Below, piece after piece: positions 8,032-20,028 of a stretch of 64,000 nucleotides of DNA. Under the pieces are notes generated by a model. The model did not search any database. It worked only from the letters and a program-made list of their open reading frames with translations, and had not been told where the DNA came from. Origin of the DNA: Megasphaera stantonii (GTDB lineage Bacteria; Bacillota; Negativicutes; Veillonellales; Megasphaeraceae); contig NZ_CP029462.1 in the NCBI RefSeq assembly GCF_003367905.1, forward strand, positions 682,001 to 746,000, given 5' to 3'. Both the position numbers and the translations under genes were made by a program. The first letter of the stretch is position 1, and the number at the start of each line of letters is the position of its first letter.

Positions 8032-9453
8032 TTATTCTTCTACAGGAACTTCGTCGTTGATGCTGACAACTTTGCCCGGGTTCATGATGTTCTTCGGGTC
8101 AAGAGCTTTCTTAACGGCTTTCATCAGCTTCAATTCAACCGGGTTCGTGTATTTAGCTAACAACGCAGCGCGTTTGTAGCCAATGCCGTGTTCGCCGGAG
8201 AGACGGCCGCCCAGGTTGTATACGAGTTCGTAAATTTCGCTCTGAATCTGCGGAAGCATTTCTTCCCATTCTTCCTGCGTACGGTCATCTTTCAGGATAT
8301 CGATATGAACGTTGCCGTCGCCGCAGTGGCCAGCGCAGTGCATAGCGACGTTGTATTTGTCAGCCAAGCGGGAAATCTGCTGTACAGCCTGCGGAATATC
8401 GGTCATCGGGACTACGATATCTTCCATGGAGAATACTAAGCTGCGAGCGCGGTCAGCTTCGAGGTATGCTTTACGGGATTTCCAAATAACAGCCGGGTTA
8501 GCAACCAATACGTCAAGAGCTTTATTTTCACGAGCCAATTCGTCGATCTTTTCGCACTGTTCGTCGAGGATATCTTCGCTGTCGCCGGCGATCTGAACGA
8601 TGATGTAGTTGCCAACATCGGAATGCTGCAGTTTTTCGTTCAAGAACACTTCAACCTGTTTGATGGAAGCGTTGTCCATGAATTCTACGCAGACCGGAGT
8701 AATACCAGCATTCATGATCTTCGGCGTCAAGGCAATAGCATCGTCGAGATTGTCGAATACTGCCAAGAGGTCCATCTGGTATTTCGGCAAAGCAACCAAT
8801 TTCAGGTAAATCTTTGTGATAATGCCGAGAGTACCTTCGGAACCAATGTACAAGTGCATGAGCATGTAGCCCGTTGCGTTTTTACGGAATTTGCCGCCCA
8901 ATGTAACAACTTCGCCGCTCGGAGTAACAACTTCAATACCCATAACCTGATCACGGGTTACGCCATACTTAACGGCACGGTTACCGCCGGCATTCGTTGC
9001 AACGTTGCCGCCGATGAAGCAGGAGTCCCCGCTGCAGGGGTCGCCGCCGTAGAAGAGACCCTTTTCTTTAACGGCATCCTGAAGGACAGTCGTCGTAACG
9101 CCCGGTTCCGTAACGCATACCATGTTGTCTTTATCGATTTCGAGGATTTTATTCATGCGTTCGATGGAAATGATAACGCCGCCGAACGTAGCAACAGCAC
9201 CAGCTGCCAGGCCTGTGCCGGCTGCACGCGGTACCATTACGATATCGTTGTCATAGCACAATTTAACGACTTTGGAAACTTCTTCCGTCGTAGCCGGCAA
9301 TACAACGACCTGAGGCATCTTCATATAATGGGGGTCGGTTACTTCGTCATGAGAATACGGTTCGAGCTTGTCAGCATCCGTATACACGAATTTTTCGCCA
9401 ACGATTTTTTTGAACTCTTCAATAAGTTCCGGTGTAACTTTACCTTTTGCCAT
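8032..9453 (-). CDS. FAD-linked oxidase, probable D-lactate dehydrogenase (GlcD family)
   Basis: 473 residues from an ATG at 9451-9453, 8 nt after GGAGG. The N-terminal half is a PCMH-type FAD-binding domain (VVLPATTEEVSKVV; GGDPCSGDSCFIGGNVATNAGG region near residues 125-150). The C-terminal half is FAD-oxidase_C, with metal/substrate motif HCAGHCGDGNVHID and GGRLSGEHGIGYKR. This family covers NAD-independent D-lactate dehydrogenase and glycolate oxidase GlcD. Next to lactate racemase the D-lactate role is favoured: racemase supplies D-lactate, this enzyme oxidises it to pyruvate, probably passing electrons to an electron-transfer flavoprotein. No Fe-S subunit is adjacent. Confidence 0.88.
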   Translation of the reverse strand: MAKGKVTPELIEEFKKIVGEKFVYTDADKLEPYSHDEVTDPHYMKMPQVVVLPATTEEVSKVVKLCYDNDIVMVPRAAGTGLAAGAVATFGGVIISIERMNKILEIDKDNMVCVTEPGVTTTVLQDAVKEKGLFYGGDPCSGDSCFIGGNVATNAGGNRAVKYGVTRDQVMGIEVVTPSGEVVTLGGKFRKNATGYMLMHLYIGSEGTLGIITKIYLKLVALPKYQMDLLAVFDNLDDAIALTPKIMNAGITPVCVEFMDNASIKQVEVFLNEKLQHSDVGNYIIVQIAGDSEDILDEQCEKIDELARENKALDVLVANPAVIWKSRKAYLEADRARSLVFSMEDIVVPMTDIPQAVQQISRLADKYNVAMHCAGHCGDGNVHIDILKDDRTQEEWEEMLPQIQSEIYELVYNLGGRLSGEHGIGYKRAALLAKYTNPVELKLMKAVKKALDPKNIMNPGKVVSINDEVPVEE

Positions 9454-9514
9454 AATACATAACCTCCAACATAAAATAATGATGACTGACATCTATCACT
9501 TTAACCGTTTCCGG

Positions 9515-9544
9515 TATAAAGAGCGCGTGATTGCTGCCTGTCAA
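9515..9544 (-). promoter_or_regulatory. Promoter for the D-lactate dehydrogenase gene
   Basis: On the minus strand a perfect TTGACA (9544-9539) and TTTATA (9520-9515), 18-nt spacer, 62 bp upstream of the ATG. Confidence 0.65.
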
Positions 9545-9888
9545 AATCCCGCCGTAACGGAATCTTATACAACGTAACCAGCGTTTTCGAGGAAAAATAA
9601 CTTTAATAGTATATCTCAGTTCTTTCCCTCTTTCGTGTCTTATTATACCGCATTCATTACAAAGTGTAAATTACATTTAGACATTTCACACATATATCTT
9701 TCGAATTATGAATCGGTCAGTTATTACATTATATCATGCTAACGTTTTATTTTTAAAATCCGCACCATTACTCATAACATTTTAAGGTTTGTGAATCTTT
9801 TCTCAAAATTTGTATGACTTTATGTAATTTTCATTATTCATTTTTTATTAAATAGCATATACTTTTTATGCTGTAAGTCCCTGTCAAA
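9545..9888. other. AT-rich intergenic region
   Basis: About 340 bp of very AT-rich DNA between the D-lactate dehydrogenase promoter and the proC terminator. I see no ORF with a ribosome site and no recognisable RNA motif. It may hold upstream activator sites for the dehydrogenase gene. Confidence 0.5.
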
Positions 9889-9925
9889 AAAACAGCACGC
9901 CATCTGCAATATGGCATGCTGTTTT
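9889..9925 (-). terminator. Terminator after proC
   Basis: 15-bp stem with one mismatch (9889-9903 with 9911-9925), 7-nt loop, with A/T ends giving U-tracts both ways; 20 bp past the proC stop. Confidence 0.8.
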
Positions 9926-9945
9926 ATCGTTAAAAGTATAATAGT

Positions 9946-10746
9946 CTACATCGTTTTATTCTTTTCTGCCGACGCTATGACAGCTTCTGCGACAGCTGCC
10001 CGGAAACCCCGTTGTTCCAGAGCTAAGACCGCCTCTATCGTCGTACCGCCGGGCGAACATACGTCATCTTTTAATTTTCCCGGATGCATGCCGCTTTCCA
10101 GCACCATCTTGGCTGCGCCTAATACGGTCTGAGCGGCAAAGGTATACGCCGTATGGCGCGGCATTCCTTCCAGTACGGCGCCGTCTGCCAAGGCTTCGAT
10201 AAACATATATACATAAGCCGGAGCGCTGCCGCTGACGCCGCATACGGCGTCGATCAGGCGTTCTTCCATAATTTCAGCCTTTCCGAAGCTGCGGAATATA
10301 TCGAGCACGGCCTGCACGTCTTCTTCCGTCGCATAGGCATTCGGCGATACAGAGGCCATGCCTTCGCCGACCATCGACGGTGTATTGGGCATTACGCGGA
10401 TGATCTTAGCCTTTTCCGGCAGGCATCCCGCCAAACGGTCCAGCGTCAGGCCGGCGGCAATCGAAATAATCACCGTATCCTCTTTCACACAGCCCCGTAC
10501 CTCTTCCAGCGATGACGGAAGGATATGCGGCTTGACTGCCATAATAAGCCCTTGCGAACGTTCGGCTAACTCCGCTGCGGAATAGACAACGGAGGCCCCT
10601 GTTTCATCGGCTAAGGCCTGCGCTTTTGCGCTGTGAATATTGTATAACAGGATATTGCCCGGCTCTATCAAGCCGGATGCAGCTAGTCCTTTCACAATAG
10701 CCCGGCCCATATTGCCGGTACCGCAAATTCCGATGGTCTTAAACAT
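9946..10746 (-). CDS. proC: Pyrroline-5-carboxylate reductase
   Basis: 266 residues, normal length. It reduces pyrroline-5-carboxylate to proline with NAD(P)H. The Rossmann motif GICGTGNMGRAIVKG is at the N-terminus; the C-terminal dimerisation domain carries VCGVSGSAPAYVYMFIEAL and the P5CR signature DDVCSPGGTTIEAVLALE. It stands alone with its own terminator. Confidence 0.97.
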   Translation of the reverse strand: MFKTIGICGTGNMGRAIVKGLAASGLIEPGNILLYNIHSAKAQALADETGASVVYSAAELAERSQGLIMAVKPHILPSSLEEVRGCVKEDTVIISIAAGLTLDRLAGCLPEKAKIIRVMPNTPSMVGEGMASVSPNAYATEEDVQAVLDIFRSFGKAEIMEERLIDAVCGVSGSAPAYVYMFIEALADGAVLEGMPRHTAYTFAAQTVLGAAKMVLESGMHPGKLKDDVCSPGGTTIEAVLALEQRGFRAAVAEAVIASAEKNKTM

Positions 10747-10867
10747 GATTTCTACCTTCTTTCTTTTTATAACGTCTATTGAATCTTACCTCTATTGTAT
10801 AAAAAAATTCCGCCGTCATAAAGAAAAATATCGGCGTTACTGACAGATATTTCAGCGCCTCGCCGCA

Positions 10868-12397
10868 TTATTTTACGGGCCGTTCACGCCAATACGAGGA
10901 AGCCAGTTCCGTAACCGTTTCCGAAAAGGCCGAACCATCTGTTGCCGTATAATGAGCTGTCGCCTTTAATACGTGGCGGAAGCCAAGGTACAGCAGGGGG
11001 ACGTTGATATATACCAGCACGATATTGGCCAAGTCGGAAAAGGCCCATAAGTTGCTCAAGTCATATCCTGCCAGCTGTACCGTAATGCCGAAGGCCGAAA
11101 CGACAATCCCTAAGGACCGGACAAAGTTGGCGGCAAAACGGCTGCGGCTGATGCGGTTGACGGCAATTTCAGAAAAGGTGATCATGCCGATCATCGTCGT
11201 ATACGCAAATAAGCCGAAGCACAACGCCAACAAAAACAAGATGACCGATGTAATGCCCGACGGCGTCAATACATGAACGGACAACAAAAATTTAGGCAGC
11301 TGTCCCGCCGCGGCCCAGGCTTCCGGAGCCGCAGTCCAGGCATGGGCCATAATGACAACAAAACCTGTCATCGTGCAAATCACATGCGTATCTAATAGCA
11401 CTCCCAAGGCGGCAATCATCCCCTGCTCGCAGGGATGCTTGGCGTCGGCCGCAGCCGCCGACATCGTAATCGTCCCCTGGCCGGCTTCGTTGGACATCAA
11501 TCCCCTTTTTATCCCCTGTACCAATACGGTACCAAACAAGCCGCCAAATACGGCATCGGGCTGAAAGGCTCCGCCCAGGACGGCGCTGAAGAAATAGGGC
11601 ACGCTGTTTACATTGGCAAAAACCAAGGCCAATACGGTCACGACATACACGACCGCCATGATGGGAACCAGCTTATTATTTGCGCTGGATACCCGTTTGA
11701 TTCCCCCAAAGGCCATGACGGCCGCAACGAGCAGGACGATACACGCCGCCGCTACGTAAAAGGATGACATCGCCGCAATGGGATGGCCTGCCGCAAGTTC
11801 ACCCATAGCGCCGATCGAAGACACGACGTTAAAGGACTGGGCCGGCAGACAAAACATGGCGTAGAAAATATAAACGCCCGATAATATCGTGCCGACCCAG
11901 GCCTTATTTCCCAACAATCGCCGGCCGTAAAAGGGCATGCCGCCGACAAACTCCCCGCCCTTTCGTTCCTTGCAGAGCTGAGCCAGCGTCGCTTCCGTAT
12001 AGGCCATGGCCATTCCAAAAAACGCGGAAACCCACATCCAAAATAAGGCTCCCGGACCGCCGACGGAAATGGCCCCGGTCACGCCGAGAATATTTCCCGG
12101 CCCGACGCGCATAGCCGAGCTTAGGAAAAACGCGGCTAGCGGCGATATGCCTGTCGAGGCGGCGCGGCGGTGAATCAAGAGATTCATCCCTCTTTTAAAC
12201 TGCCGGACTTGGATAAAGCCCAATCGGATGGAAAAATAAATCCCCGTGCCAACCAGGACAATAACAGCCAGCGAAAAGCTGCCGAATACGGGAATGGCTT
12301 TATACCACTCCCAATTTGTCGGAACTTCCCATAAAAAATCAGATATAGCCGCTACGATAGAAAGAACCGAATTTAGTTGTTCAAAAAACTCCTTCAT
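10868..12397 (-). CDS. Alanine/glycine:cation symporter (AGCS) family transporter
   Basis: 509 residues with about ten to eleven membrane helices. Family signatures include SSAMRVGPGNILGVTGAISVGGPGALFWMW near residues 85-120 and GTVLVQGIKRGLMSNEAGQGT. It probably imports alanine or glycine with Na+. Three in-frame ATGs lie at the start; the third (12395-12397) is chosen because GGGGG sits 6 nt upstream, giving MKEFFEQL. The terminator of the upstream aminotransferase ends only 16 bp before this start. Confidence 0.88.
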   Translation of the reverse strand: MKEFFEQLNSVLSIVAAISDFLWEVPTNWEWYKAIPVFGSFSLAVIVLVGTGIYFSIRLGFIQVRQFKRGMNLLIHRRAASTGISPLAAFFLSSAMRVGPGNILGVTGAISVGGPGALFWMWVSAFFGMAMAYTEATLAQLCKERKGGEFVGGMPFYGRRLLGNKAWVGTILSGVYIFYAMFCLPAQSFNVVSSIGAMGELAAGHPIAAMSSFYVAAACIVLLVAAVMAFGGIKRVSSANNKLVPIMAVVYVVTVLALVFANVNSVPYFFSAVLGGAFQPDAVFGGLFGTVLVQGIKRGLMSNEAGQGTITMSAAAADAKHPCEQGMIAALGVLLDTHVICTMTGFVVIMAHAWTAAPEAWAAAGQLPKFLLSVHVLTPSGITSVILFLLALCFGLFAYTTMIGMITFSEIAVNRISRSRFAANFVRSLGIVVSAFGITVQLAGYDLSNLWAFSDLANIVLVYINVPLLYLGFRHVLKATAHYTATDGSAFSETVTELASSYWRERPVK

Positions 12398-12412
12398 GCC
12401 CATCCCCCTCAT

Positions 12413-12446
12413 AGAAAAAGCCGGTATAGTAACATCCTATACCGGC
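12413..12446 (-). terminator. Terminator after the aminotransferase gene
   Basis: Perfect 10-bp stem GCCGGTATAG / CTATACCGGC (12420-12429 with 12437-12446), 7-nt loop, followed on the minus strand by CTTTTTCT. Read-through would transcribe the AGCS transporter gene just downstream. Confidence 0.8.
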
Positions 12447-12460
12447 CTGCATAGACGTGA

Positions 12461-13714
12461 TTATTGTTTTGCGCCCGTTGCTTCTACAGCAGATTTAATT
12501 TTAGCTGCCAGCCCCGTGATTTTGGCTTTAGATACGGAGCAAACGGCGAGGCGAACGCCCTTGCCAAGGGGAACTAAGAAGATATTTTCCTTTTCCAGCA
12601 AATCGCAGACAGCCTGAGAACCTTCCATAGGAATGGTGATGAAGAAGCCAGACAAGTACGGCAGGTATTTCAGACCGCATTCCTGCGCTTCTTTCATGAA
12701 GATATCGGCCCGTTCTTTAATAAGGGCGAAGTATTTAGCCCGTTCGGCGTCTAATTCGGCGACTTTAGCCGGATCTTTGCAAATATTAGCCATGGCTTTC
12801 ATCGCGGCGCTGTTGGAATTAGACCAGGTTGCGCGGCTTGTATACTGATTAATAGCTACAAATTCGTTAGCAATATCTTCGTTAGCCGTCACGCAGATCA
12901 TAGCGCCCATGCGCTGACCATACATGGTAAAGCCTTTGCTGCATGTATAAGCAACTACGACGAGAATATTATCCGGCAAGTTTCCAAATTTCTTGAAGAA
13001 CTTGCGGCATTCTTTCTTTTCTCCGCTGTAGTCTAAATATGCAACGTCAGGAACGAGAATAATATTTTTATCCTTACCGGCAACGACGTCTTTCAAGAAA
13101 GCCAATACCGTATCCCAATCATCCGAGGACAAGGCAAAGCCCGTCGGGTTGTTCGCCGGCGAATTCATGATGATAACCGTATTGTACTGCTTTGCCACCA
13201 TGTCTTCTACATGTTCCTTAAAGCTGGCGAAATTGAATTTTCCGTCTGAGCCGATCAATTCAAATTCCCGCAGATGGCGGCCGTTGTCATTGCACATGGA
13301 GCCATAGGCACCCCAATGCCAGTCGCTGGTCAGGATGTCGTCGCCCCATTCGGAATAGTTATGAATGACGTGATGGAGGACGCCGGAACCGCCGGAGGTT
13401 GCGCAAGCGCGGATGTAGCCTTCCGGACGGGATTCGCCAAAGCATTGGTCAATAACTGCATCCAAATAATCAGGATACCCCTGAATCGGCGCATACGCCA
13501 CGATTTCTTTCGGCGTCAAGGCCTTGAACGCTTCTTCTACCACGTGAAGCATGACCAAATTGCCGTCTTCGTCCAAAATAGAGCCGACTGTGCCATTAAT
13601 AACCTTGTCTGCCCCTAAGGTTTCAGCTAAGGCAACAGCCCGATTGTTAGCTCCAAAAATTTTATCTTCTGCACTCTTGCCTTTGGCCTGAGGTGCAGCG
13701 ACGCTTTTTACCAT
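12461..13714 (-). CDS. PLP-dependent aminotransferase, class I (aspartate/aromatic type)
   Basis: 417 residues from ATG 13712-13714, preceded by an AGAGGAG site. It is a fold-type I enzyme: SPANNPTGFAL (NPTG loop), LVPDVAYLDYS (PLP-pyridine Asp and Tyr) and Schiff-base Lys260 in YTCSKGFTMYGQRMG, which resembles the SKN/SKG-x-YxxR motif of AspC/TyrB enzymes rather than AlaT. It probably transfers amino groups between 2-oxoglutarate and aspartate or aromatic amino acids; the exact substrate is uncertain. It has its own promoter and terminator. Confidence 0.85.
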   Translation of the reverse strand: MVKSVAAPQAKGKSAEDKIFGANNRAVALAETLGADKVINGTVGSILDEDGNLVMLHVVEEAFKALTPKEIVAYAPIQGYPDYLDAVIDQCFGESRPEGYIRACATSGGSGVLHHVIHNYSEWGDDILTSDWHWGAYGSMCNDNGRHLREFELIGSDGKFNFASFKEHVEDMVAKQYNTVIIMNSPANNPTGFALSSDDWDTVLAFLKDVVAGKDKNIILVPDVAYLDYSGEKKECRKFFKKFGNLPDNILVVVAYTCSKGFTMYGQRMGAMICVTANEDIANEFVAINQYTSRATWSNSNSAAMKAMANICKDPAKVAELDAERAKYFALIKERADIFMKEAQECGLKYLPYLSGFFITIPMEGSQAVCDLLEKENIFLVPLGKGVRLAVCSVSKAKITGLAAKIKSAVEATGAKQ

Positions 13715-13747
13715 AACAATCAACTCCTCTTTTTTATTACATACACA

Positions 13748-13776
13748 TTTATACCACAAGAAAAGCAATCTGACAA
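13748..13776 (-). promoter_or_regulatory. Promoter for the aminotransferase gene
   Basis: On the minus strand TTGTCA (13776-13771) and TATAAA (13753-13748) with a 17-nt spacer, 34 bp before the ATG. Confidence 0.65.
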
Positions 13777-13954
13777 TAAAAGCTTAATCATCAGATGTAT
13801 GTATTCAAAATACAAGAAAAAGCATGGAGAAGATGGTATTAGAAATAAAAGAATATTGTTTTATACAGATACATGATATGATTAAATCACATGTTTTGAT
13901 GATACGCACTATGGAGATTTGTAAAGGATAGAAAGATAGCTATATAATCGAAGG

Positions 13955-14290
13955 TATACAAAAAGAACGCATATATGTCGTATACGTCTACTGGTAACGG
14001 TCGCCGCACCTATCAGTCGGATCTGCACACATGAATACTTCTTCATGACATGTGCTGCTTACGCACGGACCCGACATAAGCGACTTACACTCGTTTACGT
14101 GTCGTGTCTATCTGTTTAGGGTATCTCCATCAGGGCTTCGAATCGGTAGCCTTTGCAACGTGGGCCTATCGCTCTTCTATCTCATGTGTCCCGATTTGAA
14201 GTAAGCGACTCACGCGCGTCGCTTCGCTCCTTCAAACGGTGTTTCCTGCTTATGTTTATCCCAGGAACCTGGAAGGATAGGAAGCCGCCA
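13955..14290. repeat. Tandem non-coding repeat, unit 1 (336 bp)
   Basis: Begins with TATACAAAAAGAACGCAT and is clearly homologous along its whole length to unit 2 (14291-14642), though diverged. Contents in forward order: a terminator-like segment; an imperfect hairpin closed by GTCGGATC/GACCCGAC; a short AAGCGAC-type element; an 11-nt arm pair (14136-14146 with 14191-14201, one G-U); the core element at 14201-14253; and a 21-nt segment (14268-14288) nearly identical to the 3' end of 5S rRNA but in the opposite orientation. Short ORFs here lack ribosome sites and show no family match. Confidence 0.85.
14201..14253. repeat. Core repeat element, copy 1 (partly deleted)
   Basis: Shares GTAAGCGACTCAC, GCGTCGCTT, GCTCCTTCAAACGG and CCTGCTTA with the other copies. 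The AAGCGAC/GTCGCTT stem (14203-14209 with 14218-14224) is intact, but the short block holding the CCGTTTG arm is missing. Confidence 0.75.
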
Positions 14291-14642
14291 TATACAAAAA
14301 AAGAACGCATACATGATGTATACGTCTCCTGCTAACGGTCGTCTCACCTATCAGTCGGGTCTGCACACAAGAATACTTCTTCATGACATGTGCTGCTCAC
14401 GCACGGACCCGACATAAGTGACTCACACTCGTTTGCGCGTCGCTGTCTATCTATCTAGTGTATCTCCATCAGGGCTTCGAATCGGCAGCCTTTGCCACAA
14501 TAGGCCTATCAGCCCTCTATCTCATGTGTCCCGATTCGAAGTAAGCGACTCACTACCGTTTGCGCGTCGCTGCGCTCCTTCAAACGGTGTTCCCTGCTTA
14601 TGCTTATCCCAGGGCAGGCCCTGGGTAGATAAGAGGTCGTTG
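14291..14642. repeat. Tandem non-coding repeat, unit 2 (352 bp)
   Basis: Second copy, starting TATACAAAAAAAGAACGCAT. Its first hairpin (14307-14323) plus the flanking T-run on the minus strand looks like an intrinsic terminator. It keeps the closed hairpin GTCGGGTC/GACCCGAC, a perfect 11-bp arm pair (14475-14485 with 14531-14541) and the core element (14541-14602). It ends with a degenerate 5S-3'-end-like segment that runs straight into the rrn terminator, where a third copy of the unit's first bases (TATACAAAAAGAG) is found. Confidence 0.85.
14541..14602. repeat. Core repeat element, copy 2
   Basis: Stem A: AGCGAC (14544-14549) with GTCGCT (14566-14571). Stem B: CCGTTTG (14556-14562) with CAAACGG (14581-14587). 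The stems interleave A-B-A'-B', so they form either an H-type pseudoknot or two exclusive hairpins. Confidence 0.75.
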
Positions 14643-14647
14643 TATAC

Positions 14648-14683
14648 AAAAAGAGAGCAGTGCCAATGCACTGCTCTCTTTTT
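14648..14683 (-). terminator. rRNA operon terminator
   Basis: Perfect 16-bp stem (14648-14663 with 14668-14683) with a 4-nt loop and a U-run, 5 nt after the 5S 3' end. It is symmetrical and should work in both directions. Confidence 0.9.
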
Positions 14684-14687
14684 GTAA

Positions 14688-14801
14688 TCAGCGGCTTCCT
14701 ATCCTCCCAGGGGGCCTCCCCCCAAGTACTTTCGGCGTTTGCGGGCTTAACTGCTGTGTTCGGCATGGGAACAGGTGGATCCCCGCAGCTATCGCCACTG
14801 A
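14688..14801 (-). rRNA. rrf: 5S ribosomal RNA
   Basis: About 114 nt. Contains the conserved CCGAACTCAG-type core as CCATGCCGAACACAG. The 5' TCAGTGGC pairs with the 3' GCCGCTGA, which sets the ends. Last rRNA of the operon. Confidence 0.93.
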
Positions 14802-14925
14802 ATTTTTCCTAAGGGCCCGTGCCCTTACAACTGCATAAAACGAACTTCCTTAACGAGCCTCCGCTCTGTTTACGGTTCCTTCCTCAGAACCTGCTTCCAG
14901 ATTCCCTCACCCACTCCCTTCGGGA

Positions 14926-14988
14926 GTAAGCGACTCGCTCCTGTTTGTGCGTCGCTTCTCAGCTCCTTCAAACAGGGCTCCCTGCTTA

Positions 14989-14990
<2 letters not shown>
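14926..14990. repeat. Core repeat element, copy 3, in the 23S-5S spacer
   Basis: Same orientation as the copies beyond the terminator. Stem A: AAGCGAC (14928-14934) with GTCGCTT (14951-14957). Stem B: CCTGTTTG (14940-14947) with CAAACAGG (14969-14976). Relative to copy 2 one stem-B pair has changed from C-G to T-A on both sides, which keeps pairing. Confidence 0.75.
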
Positions 14991-17897
<2,907 letters not shown>

Positions 17898-18121
17898 TTA
17901 TGTCTTCACCGTTTTTCAGAGTTTCTTCGGTTCGTTAAGTCTTTCTCTTTTTCTTCAAAAAAGAGGTTTGTTCGTTTCGTTTTATGCAGTTGTCAAGGTA
18001 CGGGTCTTTCTCTTTTTTCTTGAGAGGTTCATGGCCTCTCAAAACTGAACAATGTGTACGTACTCCAGAATGCCGACTTGAAGTTTCGTAACGTCTTCCG
18101 CAGAATCCGTTACTTCTTCCC

Positions 18122-19687
<1,566 letters not shown>

Positions 19688-19834
19688 ATATGTGAAGAGC
19701 TGATTGCTCGTTCTTACTTATTATTGGTATTACCTGTTTTGAAATCTTATTGCTAAGACCTCGCACTCTGGCGTATTGTTTCGTATCACACTGTTCAGTT
19801 TTCAAAGGCCATGCCGTCTCGCGACGACTTGTAT

Positions 19835-19863
19835 ATCTTACCAGACTCGCCCGGGCTTGTCAA
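19835..19863 (-). promoter_or_regulatory. rRNA operon promoter P2
   Basis: Minus strand TTGACA (19863-19858) and TAAGAT (19840-19835) with a 17-nt spacer, about 150 bp upstream of 16S. Confidence 0.8.
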
Positions 19864-19938
19864 GCACTTTTTTTGAAGTTCTTTTCAAGCGGACCGGCTA
19901 TCCGGCCTGCCGCGGTGCCCTGCCGCAACAGCTTGTTT

Positions 19939-19967
19939 AGTATATCCTCTTTTCGTCCTGTTGTCAA
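19939..19967 (-). promoter_or_regulatory. rRNA operon promoter P1
   Basis: Minus strand TTGACA (19967-19962) and TATACT (19944-19939) with a 17-nt spacer, about 100 bp upstream of P2. Tandem promoters are usual for rrn operons. It begins just 12 bp after the glmS terminator. Confidence 0.8.
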
Positions 19968-19978
19968 TACCTTTTTAA

Positions 19979-20014
19979 CAAAAAAAAGAAAGCAGAGAAC
20001 AATTCTCTGCCTTC
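19979..20014 (-). terminator. Terminator after glmS
   Basis: Stem GCAGAGAA / TTCTCTGC (19992-19999 with 20003-20010), 3-nt loop, followed on the minus strand by TTTCTTTTTTT. It insulates glmS from the rRNA operon. Confidence 0.8.
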
Positions 20015-20028
20015 TTCACCTTTATTAC

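Noticed and set aside
13955-14642. Repeat tract considered as CRISPR array or insertion sequence
   Set aside because: Units are ~340 bp with no short direct repeats and unique spacers, no cas genes, no transposase, and no terminal inverted repeats with target duplication.
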